The translations under genes and the position numbers were made by a program. Shown here piece by piece: positions 26,699-36,248 of a stretch of 64,000 nucleotides of DNA. The notes below the pieces were generated by a model, which ran no database searches, had not been told where the DNA came from, and worked only from the letters and a program-made list of their open reading frames with translations. Each line of letters begins with the position of its first letter. Positions within the stretch are counted from its first letter, which is position 1. Origin of the DNA: Conchiformibius sp. (GTDB taxonomy: Bacteria > Pseudomonadota > Gammaproteobacteria > Burkholderiales > Neisseriaceae); assembly GCA_029984035.1 (NCBI GenBank), contig JASBYJ010000006.1:1-64000 (forward strand), in the 5' to 3' direction.

Positions 26699-27202
26699 AT
26701 GTACGATGTCAATACCCAAGATGTGCGCCGTTTTTTCGCCTATGTGTGGCAAAACCGTTTTGCCCCTTTGCAATTAGACGCTTTGCAGCAAAAGGCATTG
26801 CGGATTGTAGAGGCGCATCCCGAATATGCGCATTATTTGGAAAATGTAGAGCGGTATTTGGATTACACGTGGACACCCGAACAAGGGGAAACCAATCCTT
26901 TTTTACATATGTCGCTGCATTTGTCGATACAGGAACAGGTCGCCATCGACCAACCGCACGGCATTCGCGCCATTCATGAGCGTTTGTGTGCGCTTCACCG
27001 TGACGATTGGGTGGAGGCCGAGCACGGTATGATAGAAGCGTTGGCGGAAACGGTATGGGAGGCGCAACGTTACGGAAGAGGTTTGGACGTGAACAATTAC
27101 ATCACACGCTTGCGCAAGCTGGTCGATTTGGGACAGGAAGACGAGGCGCGTATCAATCCCCATGAAGTGCCTTTGTCGGAGCATATCAGTATGCGGGATT
27201 GA
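26699..27202 (+). CDS. DUF1841 family protein
   Basis: A 167-residue soluble protein beginning MYDVNTQDVRRFFAYVWQNR. It carries features that I associate with the DUF1841 family of beta- and gammaproteobacteria: the central H.SLHLSI.EQ..ID.P.GIR motif (residues about 75-95), and a C-terminal D.NNYITRLRKL.. segment. There is no signal peptide or membrane helix. No function is established for the family that I know of. It has its own promoter and lies 48 bp ahead of holB, separated only by a partial uptake sequence, so the two may be cotranscribed. Confidence 0.8.
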   Translation: MYDVNTQDVRRFFAYVWQNRFAPLQLDALQQKALRIVEAHPEYAHYLENVERYLDYTWTPEQGETNPFLHMSLHLSIQEQVAIDQPHGIRAIHERLCALHRDDWVEAEHGMIEALAETVWEAQRYGRGLDVNNYITRLRKLVDLGQEDEARINPHEVPLSEHISMRD

Positions 27203-27250
27203 AGCTGCCCGAACGCTTCAGGCAGCCTTTGGAAACAACGGTAGAATGGT

Positions 27251-28234
27251 ATGATATATCCTTGGCAACACAACGCTTGGCAACATATTGCCGGACATTG
27301 GCAGCAAATGCCCCATGCGTGGCTGTTTACCGGACGCAGCCACACAGGTAAGACAGCGTTTGCCCGTTATTTTGCCCAAGCTTTGTTGTGTGAAAAACCG
27401 ACTGTATCGCACGAACCGTGCGGGCAGTGTATGTCCTGCCATTTGTTCGGGCAGGGCGCTCATCCCGATTTCTATCTGCTTGAGCCCGAACGCGCCGACA
27501 GTGAAAGCGCTGCGCGGGTGTTGCCGCAAATTAAAATCGATGCCGTTCGGGATGTGTTGGAACCATTGCTGCAAACTTCGGTACGCGGCGGCAGACGTGT
27601 AGTGATGGTTGCGCCTGCGGAGACGATGAATGTTCAGGCAGCCAACAGTTTGTTGAAAATATTGGAAGAGCCGCCGCAGGCAGTGGTATTTTTATTGGTT
27701 AGCCACGCTAAAGACCGTTTGCTGCCTACCATTAAAAGCCGTTGCCGCCATTTGCTGCTGCCGTCTCCCGACAAGCAGCAGGCCTTATCGTTTTTGCACA
27801 GCCGCGAAACGGAAAATGCGGAAAACTTGTTGGCATTTTATAGTGGCGCTCCTTTATTTGAAGTCCAGCCGGAACAAGATGCCATGCGCGCCGATTTGTT
27901 GGATTTATTGGCGCAACCGCGCCTGTTGGCTATATTGGATTATGCTGCGGCATTTGATAAATATAAATGGCCGTTGGCGTTATTACTCGATTGGGTGCAA
28001 AAATGGCTGACCGATGTTGCGCTGGCCGCGCAAAATATGTCGCCTTTGTATTATCCCGACCGTAGCGCTGCTCTGCGTTCGGTGTCGCAGAAAACCGATT
28101 CCGCGACACTTTTTGCATTAAGCGATACGCTCAATACACTCAGCCCTTACGGATACCACAGCTTAAATGTTAGAATGCAAACCGAATTTGTGTTGTGCGC
28201 TTATTTGGCGATGTTGACACGGAAAAAGGTTTAA
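27251..28234 (+). CDS. holB: DNA polymerase III delta' subunit
   Basis: The delta' subunit is part of the clamp loader that places the beta clamp on DNA. The 327-residue protein has the AAA+ fold: P-loop-like GRSHTGKT at residues 28-35, a zinc-binding cluster C-x2-C-x2-C within EPCGQCMSCH (about 57-64), the sensor segment NSLLKILEEPP (about 134-144) and a KSRC arginine-finger motif (about 162-165). These are the marks of HolB/DnaX-like proteins; the P-loop is variant, as is usual for delta'. It is followed at 14 bp by a PilZ gene and then tatD, the same order as the holB-pilZ-tatD group of other proteobacteria. Confidence 0.93.
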   Translation: MIYPWQHNAWQHIAGHWQQMPHAWLFTGRSHTGKTAFARYFAQALLCEKPTVSHEPCGQCMSCHLFGQGAHPDFYLLEPERADSESAARVLPQIKIDAVRDVLEPLLQTSVRGGRRVVMVAPAETMNVQAANSLLKILEEPPQAVVFLLVSHAKDRLLPTIKSRCRHLLLPSPDKQQALSFLHSRETENAENLLAFYSGAPLFEVQPEQDAMRADLLDLLAQPRLLAILDYAAAFDKYKWPLALLLDWVQKWLTDVALAAQNMSPLYYPDRSAALRSVSQKTDSATLFALSDTLNTLSPYGYHSLNVRMQTEFVLCAYLAMLTRKKV

Positions 28235-28248
28235 TCGAAGGAAATATC

Positions 28249-28635
28249 ATGAGTTCTGCTGCCCCAGTCCACAGCCCCAAGGCACCTGCCCAGCCCGGCC
28301 GTATGATGAGTTTGCGTTTGGAAAGCAAACCGGCGATTTATTCAAGTTATATGTCGTTTTTGGAATATGGCGGAGTGTTTTTGCCCACCGAGGACAAATT
28401 CCGAATGGGAGAGGAAGTGTTGCTGGTGTTGGAAGTAGTCGGGCCGGGTAAGACGGAAAAATTATTTTTAAAAACCCATGTGTGCTGGATTAACGCCAAT
28501 CCTACAGGCGGCGGCCGGCCCAAAGGAGTGGGTTTGGCATTGGGCGGCGATGAATCCGGTTTGAAAGCCAAAGCGATTTTCGAAGCCATTCTATCGGGGC
28601 TTCTGCACAACGAGCGCGCCACTTATACACTTTAA
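28249..28635 (+). CDS. pilZ: PilZ domain protein (type IV pilus assembly type)
   Basis: The 128-residue protein consists of one PilZ domain: MMSLRLESK..IYSSYMSFLEYGGVFLPTED, G(E/D)EVLLVLEV, and a C-terminal WINANPTGGGRPKGVGLALG. It lacks the RxxxR and DxSxxG motifs of cyclic-di-GMP-binding members, as known for the PilZ protein required for type IV pilus biogenesis, where it acts with PilF/PilB. The start at 28249 has AAGGA 7 bases upstream; the longer frame from 28195 overlaps holB. The holB-pilZ-tatD order supports the call. A strong terminator follows, so it ends a unit. Confidence 0.88.
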   Translation: MSSAAPVHSPKAPAQPGRMMSLRLESKPAIYSSYMSFLEYGGVFLPTEDKFRMGEEVLLVLEVVGPGKTEKLFLKTHVCWINANPTGGGRPKGVGLALGGDESGLKAKAIFEAILSGLLHNERATYTL

Positions 28636-28643
28636 ACTTCGTT

Positions 28644-28678
28644 TTTATGCTGCCTGAAAGCTCTTCAGGCAGCATAAA
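28644..28678 (+). terminator. DUS-core terminator after pilZ
   Basis: A perfect 15-bp stem TTTATGCTGCCTGAA (28644-28658) with TTCAGGCAGCATAAA (28664-28678) and a 5-nt loop. The outer bases differ from the full uptake sequence (ATGCTGCCTGAA), so it is a 10-base core variant. Confidence 0.8.
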
Positions 28679-28696
28679 CATTTGGATTTTTGTTTT

Positions 28697-29473
28697 ATGC
28701 ATTTGATAGATTCACACTGTCATTTAAATTTTGAAGGCCTGAATAACCGTTTGGACGAAGTGTTTGCCCATATGCGTGAAAAAGAAGTCGGGCAGGCACT
28801 TGCCATCAGCGTGAGCCGTGAAAGTTTCGCTGAAGTTTTGGCGATTGCCGAACAATATCCGCATATTTACGCCACAGTCGGCATTCATCCCGACAGGCAA
28901 GATGCAGAGGAATTCGGTTTGGCAGAGTTGCTGACCCATGCGCAACACCCGAAAGTAGTCGGCATAGGGGAAACAGGCTTGGATTATCATTGGTGTAGCG
29001 GTGATTTGGCATGGCAGCACGAGCGGTTTGCCACGCATATTGCCGCTTCCAAACAAAGCGGCTTGCCGCTGGTGATTCACACCCGAAAAGCCGCAGACGA
29101 CACTTTGCGCCTGTTGGCGGAACATCAGGCCGAGCAGGCCGTGATGCATTGTTTTGCAGAAGACAAGCGTGTTGCCAAGCTTGCGTTGGATATGGGTTTT
29201 TATCTTTCGTTTTCGGGGATTGTGACATTCAAGAATGCTGCGGATGTTCAAGAAGCCGCACGATATTGCCCTCTTGACCGCTTGCTGGTGGAAACCGACT
29301 CCCCGTTTCTCTCCCCTGTTCCATACCGAGGCAAACCGAACGAGCCTGCTTATGTGCGTTATACGGCTGAATTTTTGGCGCAATTGCGTGGCGAAGATTT
29401 TGAAACGCTGGCGCATGCCAGTACGGAAAATTTCTATCGTTTGTTTGACAAAGTGCCGCCTTTGGCTAATTAA
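28697..29473 (+). CDS. TatD-family metal-dependent deoxyribonuclease
   Basis: The 258-residue protein begins MHLIDSHCHLNF, with the metal-binding D-x-H-x-H at residues 5-9. Other family landmarks are YATVGIHPD (His at about 58), GIGETGLDYHW (Glu at about 92), PLVIHTRKA (His at about 128), MHCFAE (His at about 153) and the final ETDSPFLSPVPYRGKPNEP (Asp at about 204). These proteins are TIM-barrel 3'-5' exonucleases. The start at 28697 fits the family; an in-frame ATG 15 bases earlier falls in the terminator's tail. The YcfH/TatD subgroup cannot be separated by eye. It follows holB-pilZ, and about 90 bp lie between it and ptsH. Confidence 0.92.
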   Translation: MHLIDSHCHLNFEGLNNRLDEVFAHMREKEVGQALAISVSRESFAEVLAIAEQYPHIYATVGIHPDRQDAEEFGLAELLTHAQHPKVVGIGETGLDYHWCSGDLAWQHERFATHIAASKQSGLPLVIHTRKAADDTLRLLAEHQAEQAVMHCFAEDKRVAKLALDMGFYLSFSGIVTFKNAADVQEAARYCPLDRLLVETDSPFLSPVPYRGKPNEPAYVRYTAEFLAQLRGEDFETLAHASTENFYRLFDKVPPLAN

Positions 29474-29565
29474 GCAAAGGCTGCCTGAAAGCTGCGGTTT
29501 ATCTTGAAATATTTAAAGTTTTGTTCATTTTAAATTGGTTTATTTATACTTTCGGACGGATTTTC

Positions 29566-29835
29566 ATGATTCAACAAACCTTTACCATCATCAACAAGCT
29601 CGGCTTGCATGCGCGTGCTTCTTCCAAATTCGCCCAAACTGCTTCGCGCTTTCAAAGCGAAGTGTGGGTTAGCCGCAACGGTAAGCGGGTGAACGGTAAG
29701 AGTATTATGGGTTTGATGATGCTGGCGGCCGCACAGGGTACGCAAATCGAAATTGAAACAGACGGCATAGAAGAAATGGCCGCTATGCAGGCTTTGTCCG
29801 AACTGATTAACGATTATTTCGGTGAAGGGGAGTAG
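29566..29835 (+). CDS. ptsH: Phosphocarrier protein HPr
   Basis: HPr passes phosphate from enzyme I to EIIA proteins. The 89-residue protein has the active-site histidine His15 in KLGLHARAS and the regulatory Ser46 in GKSIMGLMML. The SIMGLMML form is typical of Gram-negative HPr/NPr proteins; an HPr kinase, if present, would act on Ser46. The start at 29566 gives the family's length. The stop codon overlaps the beginning of ptsI (TAG/TGATG), so the two are translated together. A mannose-type EIIA is encoded at 43227; no sugar-specific EIIBC is in the window. Confidence 0.95.
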   Translation: MIQQTFTIINKLGLHARASSKFAQTASRFQSEVWVSRNGKRVNGKSIMGLMMLAAAQGTQIEIETDGIEEMAAMQALSELINDYFGEGE

Positions 29836-29837
29836 TG

Positions 29838-31574
29838 ATGATAGTGCTGCACGGCGTAGCGGCTGGCAAAGGCATTGCGGTCGGTCGGGCGCATTTGGTG
29901 GTGCGTGGGGTGTCGGAAGTACCGCAGCACGATATTGCCGAAGAGGATTTGGCCGATGAGGTGGAGCGTTTCGAAACGGCAGTCAAAACTACCCGCCGTC
30001 AGCTGGAACAGCTCCGCAGCGCCATTCCCGAAAACGCTCCTACGGAATTGGGCGCTTTCATTTCGCTGCATTTGATGCTGTTGGCGGATGTTACTTTATC
30101 GCGCGAGCCTATTGATATTGTGTACGAACAGCATATCAATGCGGAATGGGCGTTAAAAATCCAAACCGACCGTTTGTCCGAACAGTTTGATGCGATGGAG
30201 GACGAATACCTGCGCGAACGCAAGCAGGATATGTTGCAAGTAGTGGAGCGTTTGCAGCGCAATCTCATCGGCCAAAGTACGGAATTGAATTTGGATGCCA
30301 ATTTGCTGGACGATACCATATTGATTGCACACGATTTATCGCCCGCCGATACGGTTTATTTCAAAGACCAGCGCATAGAAGGTTTTGTAACCGATACGGG
30401 CGGCGCGGTGAGTCATACCGCTATTTTGGGGCGCAGCCTGAATATTCCTTCCGTTATCGGTTTGGGGAATGCCCGAAAACTGATTAGCGAGCATGAGTGG
30501 GTAATCGTGGACGGTATCAGCGGAATATTGATTATCGAGCCCGATGATTTGATATTGGCCGAATACCGCAAGCTGCAACGTGCCTACCGCAGCCGTCAGC
30601 GCGAGTTGAACAAACTGAAAAAAACCGCCGCCACTACTGAAGACGGCGAAGAAATCGAACTGTTGGCCAATATTGAAAGTGCGGAAGATGTCAAAGCCTT
30701 GCACGGCAGCGGAGCGGACGGGGTCGGCTTGTTGCGCAGCGAATATCTGTTTCTCAACCGCGACAACCCGCCTGACGAAGAAGAGCAATATCAATTTTAC
30801 AGCGACATTGTCAAAAAACTGAAAGGCAAACCGCTGACTATCCGCACCATTGATTTGGGTGTGGATAAAAACCCGAGATGGTTCGGTCATAACGGCACAC
30901 CCAATGCGGCCTTGAATCCTGCGCTTGGATTGACGGGCATCCGTTTGAGCCATGCCGAACCGGTGATGTTCCGTACGCAGATGTGTGCGGTTTTACGTGC
31001 GGCCGTACACGGGCCTGTCAGAATGATGTGGCCGATGGTGGCCAGTGTTTCCGAGTTAAAACAATGTATTGTGCATTTGGAAGCGGCGAGACGCCAATTA
31101 AGCGAACGCGGTGAGACATTTGGCGACGTGGAAATCGGTTGCATGATAGAAATTCCGTCTGCCGCACTCACGGTTTCGACGGTGCTGAAATATGTGGATT
31201 TCATTTCCATAGGCACGAACGATTTGATTCAATACACTTTATCGGTAGATAGAAGCGATGACAGCGTCAGCTATCTTTATCAGCCCGCCCATCCTGCGGT
31301 TATCCGATTGTTGGCGCATATTATCCGCACGGCAAACCGCATCGGCAAAAGCGTTTCCGTATGCGGCGAAATGGCGGGCGATACGGATTACACCCGTTTG
31401 CTGCTTGGATTGGGTTTGCGCACGTTTTCTATGAACACCGCCAATCTGTTGGCGGTGAAAGATGTGGTGATTCACAGCAATACGGAAGAGTTGGAAAGCG
31501 AAATGGCTAAAATCACGCGCAATGAAGACCCTGATAAGGCGGAGGGCCTGTTGAAAAAACTGAATGCCGTTTGA
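29838..31574 (+). CDS. ptsI: Phosphoenolpyruvate-protein phosphotransferase (enzyme I)
   Basis: Enzyme I takes phosphate from PEP and transfers it to HPr. The 578-residue protein has the phosphohistidine motif GGAVSHTAILGRSLNIPS with His193, the GADGVGLLRSEYLF segment, the PEP-binding RTIDLGVDK motif, the IGCMIEIPSA block, and SIGTNDLIQYTL and SVCGEMAGD (active-site Cys) near the end. ATG 29838 is used because GGGGAG lies 5 bases upstream; GTG 29835 would be too close. It is directly coupled to ptsH. The gene ends near a pair of uptake sequences and is followed by a cyclophilin gene. Confidence 0.96.
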   Translation: MIVLHGVAAGKGIAVGRAHLVVRGVSEVPQHDIAEEDLADEVERFETAVKTTRRQLEQLRSAIPENAPTELGAFISLHLMLLADVTLSREPIDIVYEQHINAEWALKIQTDRLSEQFDAMEDEYLRERKQDMLQVVERLQRNLIGQSTELNLDANLLDDTILIAHDLSPADTVYFKDQRIEGFVTDTGGAVSHTAILGRSLNIPSVIGLGNARKLISEHEWVIVDGISGILIIEPDDLILAEYRKLQRAYRSRQRELNKLKKTAATTEDGEEIELLANIESAEDVKALHGSGADGVGLLRSEYLFLNRDNPPDEEEQYQFYSDIVKKLKGKPLTIRTIDLGVDKNPRWFGHNGTPNAALNPALGLTGIRLSHAEPVMFRTQMCAVLRAAVHGPVRMMWPMVASVSELKQCIVHLEAARRQLSERGETFGDVEIGCMIEIPSAALTVSTVLKYVDFISIGTNDLIQYTLSVDRSDDSVSYLYQPAHPAVIRLLAHIIRTANRIGKSVSVCGEMAGDTDYTRLLLGLGLRTFSMNTANLLAVKDVVIHSNTEELESEMAKITRNEDPDKAEGLLKKLNAV

Positions 31575-31579
31575 GATGC

Positions 31580-31609
31580 AGGCAGCCTGAAGTTTTCAGG
31601 CAGCCTGAA
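31580..31609 (+). other. Pair of DNA uptake sequences after ptsI
   Basis: AGGCAGCCTGAA (31580-31591) is followed by the self-complementary 15-mer TTCAGGCAGCCTGAA (31595-31609). The latter can fold as a small hairpin and reads as the Simonsiella-type uptake sequence on the minus strand. A weak terminator function is possible. Confidence 0.55.
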
Positions 31610-31653
31610 AGTCTGATTTTGGATGATATTTTTTTATCGGAAAGGAAACCACC

Positions 31654-32211
31654 ATGAAAAAAATGATGTTCTCCCTCTTGTTGGGTTTGAGTGTTTTGGC
31701 AGCCCAAGCGGAAACCAAAGTATTGCTGGAAACCTCGATGGGTAGGATTGAATTGCTGTTGGATGAGCAGAAGGCTCCGAAAACCGTAGCCAATTTTGTG
31801 AATTATGCCGAATCGGGTTTTTATCAAAATACGGTGTTTCACCGCGTTATAGACGGCTTCATGATACAGGGCGGCGGATTTACGGCAGATATGTTGGAAA
31901 AAACGACCCGGGCGCCGATAGAAAACGAAGCGGATAACGGGTTGCCGAATACGGTTGGCAGTATCGCGATGGCACGTACCGCTGCGCCGCATTCCGCTAC
32001 CGGCCAGTTTTTTATCAATGTAGCCAATAACGACTTTTTGAACCATAAAAGCAAAACGTCTGACGGATACGGATATGCGGTGTTTGGCCGCGTGAGTAAG
32101 GGCATGGACGTGGTGAATGCGATTTCGCAAGTCCGTACCGCGCGTAAAATGGGCCATGCGGACGTGCCTGTACAGCCTGTGGTGATTTTGAATGTCAAAG
32201 TGGTGAAATAA
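31654..32211 (+). CDS. Periplasmic peptidyl-prolyl cis-trans isomerase (cyclophilin, PpiA type)
   Basis: The 185-residue protein has a signal peptide ([19 protein letters not shown], cleavage after residue 19) and a bacterial cyclophilin domain: [15 protein letters not shown] with the catalytic Arg, the [19 protein letters not shown] core and a final [14 protein letters not shown]. It catalyses proline isomerisation during folding of exported proteins. AGGAAA lies 8 bases before the ATG. It is followed after about 200 bp by a second cyclophilin without a signal peptide, so this organism has a periplasmic/cytoplasmic pair side by side. Confidence in the family is high; substrates are not known. 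Confidence 0.93.
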   Translation: MKKMMFSLLLGLSVLAAQAETKVLLETSMGRIELLLDEQKAPKTVANFVNYAESGFYQNTVFHRVIDGFMIQGGGFTADMLEKTTRAPIENEADNGLPNTVGSIAMARTAAPHSATGQFFINVANNDFLNHKSKTSDGYGYAVFGRVSKGMDVVNAISQVRTARKMGHADVPVQPVVILNVKVVK

Positions 32212-32367
32212 GTTTCAGGCAGCCTGACTTTCATTATCGGCTCGAAGCGGATGCGCGGCTTTCAAATGCCATGCGTTCGAGTAGCGTGCCGGTGTTGTTT
32301 GTATGTTTCGATATGAAGGAGCGGCGATAGGACTGTGGGGAGAGATAGGGCTGCCGTTCTTTCTCTA

Positions 32368-32376
32368 TGATATACT
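32368..32376 (+). promoter_or_regulatory. Candidate promoter of the cytoplasmic cyclophilin gene
   Basis: TGATATACT is an extended -10 box (hexamer 32371-32376) located 42 bp upstream of the ATG at 32419. A clear -35 was not found. Confidence 0.45.
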
Positions 32377-32418
32377 CACGTCCATTGTCCGATTTTTTTC
32401 CGAGAGGCTTGAAGGATT

Positions 32419-32910
32419 ATGATTAAACTGCATACCAATTTCGGTGTTATCAGTATTGAACTGAACCATGAAAAAGCACCGCAAACCGCCGCTAATTTTG
32501 AACAATACGTTAAAGACGGATTTTATGACGGCGTGATTTTCCACCGCGTGATTAAGAACTTCATGATTCAAGGCGGCGGTATGGATGCCGATATGAAGGA
32601 AAAAACGACGCGCGAGCCTATCCAAAACGAAGCTCAAAACGGCCTGAAGAACGATAAATACACGATTGCGATGGCCAGAACGCAGGCTCCGCACAGTGCT
32701 TCTGCGCAATTTTTCATCAATACCAAAGACAACCATTTCCTGAACCATACGGAGCCGAGCCTGCACGGTTGGGGGTATGCCGTTTTTGGCAAGGTAGTGG
32801 ACGGATTTGATGTTGTGGACAGAATTGAAAATGTTGCCACTACCCGACACGGTTATCACGATGATGTACCTACCGAACCGGTGGTGATTACTAAAGCGGA
32901 AATCGTTTGA
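32419..32910 (+). CDS. ppiB: Cytoplasmic peptidyl-prolyl cis-trans isomerase (cyclophilin, PpiB type)
   Basis: A 163-residue cyclophilin without a signal peptide. It opens [21 protein letters not shown] and has [15 protein letters not shown] with the catalytic Arg, [17 protein letters not shown] and [12 protein letters not shown], all standard for PpiB. It accelerates proline isomerisation in the cytoplasm. It is about 50% identical by eye to the exported cyclophilin just upstream, suggesting an old duplication or simply shared family. It is followed by a strong terminator and preceded by its own -10 box, so it appears to be a single-gene unit. Confidence 0.95.
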   Translation: MIKLHTNFGVISIELNHEKAPQTAANFEQYVKDGFYDGVIFHRVIKNFMIQGGGMDADMKEKTTREPIQNEAQNGLKNDKYTIAMARTQAPHSASAQFFINTKDNHFLNHTEPSLHGWGYAVFGKVVDGFDVVDRIENVATTRHGYHDDVPTEPVVITKAEIV

Positions 32911-32920
32911 ACGGTTTCAT

Positions 32921-32951
32921 CAGGCTGCCTGAAACTTTTTCAGGCAGCCTG
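32921..32951 (+). terminator. DUS inverted-pair terminator of ppiB
   Basis: A perfect 14-bp stem: CAGGCTGCCTGAAA (32921-32934) and TTTCAGGCAGCCTG (32938-32951) with a 3-nt loop, then TTTT. Each arm contains a complete or near-complete uptake sequence. Confidence 0.85.
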
Positions 32952-33212
32952 TTTTGTATGACAAACGGCGCATACTCATGCGCTTGTTTTTATGTAAGGG
33001 CTGTTGTGGGGTATGCCGCGATGCCGCCGGTGTATGCGATACCGTTTGAAACAAACCGGTTATGATGCGGTTGAGTGTTAAAGATTGTTCAGGCAGCCGA
33101 AATGGTTTGCCGCTTTGTTTCAAGTTTCCGCCAAAATGCTGTTTGTCGGATGACGGATGTGCGAATTCAACGGATAAGCGGAGCAGGCTGCCTGAAAGAA
33201 TAGGTTTGAAAT

Positions 33213-34202
33213 ATGTTTCACAGTTTTTTCTTAAATAGAAAATGGCTCAGTTGGGCTTGGCTGGGCGCGTTGGTTTTGTTGGCGGCAACTTGGTATAAGG
33301 TCGAGCTGGACGTTCAAATCAATACATGGTTTGGTGATTTTTACGATGCGATTCAAACTATGCTGACCAAGCCCGGTAGCGTAACTTTATCGCAATATTT
33401 GGATTTGGTAGCCAATTTTGCCAAAATCGCGGCAGTGTACGTATTGGTTGGCGTGGTGGCAGAATTTTTCGGCCGACATTATATTTTCCGTTGGCGTACG
33501 GCGATGACGGAACATTATTTGAAATATTGGCATCAAGTCAGACATATTGAAGGGGCTTCCCAGCGCATTCAGGAAGACACCATGCGTTTTGCGCGGATTA
33601 TGGAATCTCTGGGGGAGAGTTTATTGCGGTCGGTGATGACTTTGGCAGCGTTTTTGCCGATATTGTGGAAATTGAGCGAGAGCATTACCGAAATGCCGTG
33701 GATAGGCAAAGTGGAACATGCTTTGGTGTATTTGGCTATTTTGTTCGCATTGTTCGGTACGGTGGTGATGGCATTGGTCGGTATCAAATTGCCGGGTTTG
33801 GAATTTAACAATCAAAAAGTAGAGGCGGCCTACCGAAAGGAGTTGGTGTTGGGCGAGGAATCGGCTGAACGCGCACAGCCTCCTACCGTGCAGGAATTGT
33901 TTTCGGGTGTACGCAAAAATTATTTCCGCTTGTATTTTCACTATTTGTATTTTGATTTAATCCGCTGGTCGTATATACAGTTCGGTGTGGTGGTGCCGTA
34001 TATCGCTCTAGGACCGAGTTTGGTTATGGGCTTGATTACCTTGGGCGTATTGCAGGAAATCGTGCGGGCATTCAATCGGGTGGAAAGCGCATTTCAATTT
34101 TTAGTGCAGTCGTGGCCGACTATTGTAGAGTTATTGTCTATCTATAAGCGTTTGAAAGGGTTTGAAGAACAAATCCAAATTGAGAATATTTCTGCTCAAT
34201 AA
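33213..34202 (+). CDS. SbmA/BacA-like peptide transporter, short form
   Basis: SbmA/BacA proteins import peptide antibiotics and related peptides using the proton gradient. This 329-residue membrane protein matches the enteric SbmA from its residue about 98 onward: VxxNTWFxxFYDxIQT, HYIFRWRTAMTEHYLKYW, RHIEGASQRIQEDTMRFA, GIKLPGLEFNNQKVEAAYRKELV and RKNYFRLYFHYLYFD, ending in a cytoplasmic SIYKRLKGFE. It lacks about 75 residues at the N-terminus, equivalent to the first two membrane helices of the 406-residue enteric protein. No in-frame extension is possible upstream, so this is either a naturally short family member or a truncated one. No ATPase domain is attached. Confidence 0.88.
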   Translation: MFHSFFLNRKWLSWAWLGALVLLAATWYKVELDVQINTWFGDFYDAIQTMLTKPGSVTLSQYLDLVANFAKIAAVYVLVGVVAEFFGRHYIFRWRTAMTEHYLKYWHQVRHIEGASQRIQEDTMRFARIMESLGESLLRSVMTLAAFLPILWKLSESITEMPWIGKVEHALVYLAILFALFGTVVMALVGIKLPGLEFNNQKVEAAYRKELVLGEESAERAQPPTVQELFSGVRKNYFRLYFHYLYFDLIRWSYIQFGVVVPYIALGPSLVMGLITLGVLQEIVRAFNRVESAFQFLVQSWPTIVELLSIYKRLKGFEEQIQIENISAQ

Positions 34203-34541
34203 TACGACAGGTTTTTATCGGGTATTCGGATGATTTGATATTGTGTATAGAGTGTTGTAGTAGGGGTAAAATATCGCAATAAAGTAATAAGATATAAAAA
34301 TTAAAGCAAATCGGTTTTGGTACATATTCAGATATTTTTTCGCTGTCTGAAAATTTTCAGGCAGCATTATTTTTTAATCGCCTTTCGTAATAAGATGCCG
34401 AATTTATCTAATGTGAAACAGAACGGTTCGACTCAATCCGTTGTATAAGCAGTATGTGCAGAAGAAGGCCTATCAAGCAGCCAAAGTATTTCAGGAGTCT
34501 GTGTCATTATTCTCATCATTTGGTTTTGCAGTGAAACCCGC
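34203..34541. other. Intergenic stretch, transporter to tgt
   Basis: The 339 bp are A/T-rich and hold one terminator (34342-34365) and, towards the right end, the tgt promoter. No ORF or repeat is recognisable. Confidence 0.5.
34342..34365 (+). terminator. DUS-derived palindrome, terminator
   Basis: GCTGTCTGAAAA and TTTTCAGGCAGC meet back to back (34342-34365) with one G-T pair; the hairpin loop is within AAAATTTT. A run of T follows after 5 bases. It lies about 140 bp after the transporter gene. Confidence 0.6.
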
Positions 34542-34547
34542 TATAAT
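34542..34547 (+). promoter_or_regulatory. Probable tgt promoter -10 box
   Basis: TATAAT at 34542-34547 lies 48 bp before the tgt ATG. The -35 region is weak. An uptake sequence (34560-34574) sits between it and the gene. Confidence 0.5.
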
Positions 34548-34586
34548 CCCCCACCGTTTTCAGGCAGCCTGAAAACCGCACGATGA

Positions 34587-35711
<1,125 letters not shown>

Positions 35712-35777
35712 TTTTCAGGCTGCCTGAAAAATGTTGCTTCTTGTTGAAGATAGGCCGGTTTTCAATTGACCATACCA

Positions 35778-35823
35778 AAATTGGCAGTCATATTTCTTTA
35801 ATCCGAAATATGACTGCCAATTT
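35778..35823. terminator. Long bidirectional hairpin between tgt and the receiver gene
   Basis: A perfect 19-bp inverted repeat (35778-35796 with 35805-35823; core TTGGCAGTCATATTTC) with an 8-nt loop, flanked by A/T on both sides, lies between convergent genes. It is not based on the uptake sequence, although an uptake sequence stands nearer tgt (35715-35729). Confidence 0.75.
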
Positions 35824-35837
35824 GTTTGCAGATTTAA

Positions 35838-36206
35838 TTATTTCTTCTTTATCATTTTTAAAAGCGCATCCAGCAAATCTTCTTCCGTAAACGGCTTGCT
35901 GATAAATCCTTTTGCTCCTAATTTGAGCGATTTGATTGCGGTTGCTTTGTCAGATAATGCTGAAATCACCAAGATTTTAGCATTAGGGTCAAACTCTTTG
36001 ATTCTTCTGATACATTCCAAACCATCAACTTGAGGCATTGTTAAATCCATAGTAACAAGATCGGGTTGATGTAATTTGTAATACTCTAAAGCAATTTCAC
36101 CATTATGAGCCTTGGCAATCACTTCGAACAGTTGGTTACAGGAAACGGTGCGTGCGATTTTATTATGGATGATATTGGAATCATCAACAGTCATTAATCT
36201 AAACAT
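35838..36206 (-). CDS. CheY-like single-domain response regulator
   Basis: A 122-residue receiver domain with no output domain. The acidic pair Asp8-Asp9, the phosphoacceptor Asp54 (TMDLTMP), the conserved Ser82 (ISAL) and Lys104 (SKPF) are all present, so it should be phosphorylated. It is the last gene of a minus-strand unit (sugar-binding lipoprotein, sensor kinase, receiver), 42 bp after the kinase gene. By analogy with CheY and PilG/PilH it would act by binding a target protein; the target cannot be told from sequence. A motility or pilus target is suggested by the PilJ-like domain of the kinase, which is inference. Confidence 0.92.
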   Translation of the reverse strand: MFRLMTVDDSNIIHNKIARTVSCNQLFEVIAKAHNGEIALEYYKLHQPDLVTMDLTMPQVDGLECIRRIKEFDPNAKILVISALSDKATAIKSLKLGAKGFISKPFTEEDLLDALLKMIKKK

Positions 36207-36248
36207 AATATATTTCTGATTAAGATATTTATTTGGTATGTGTTTGAA

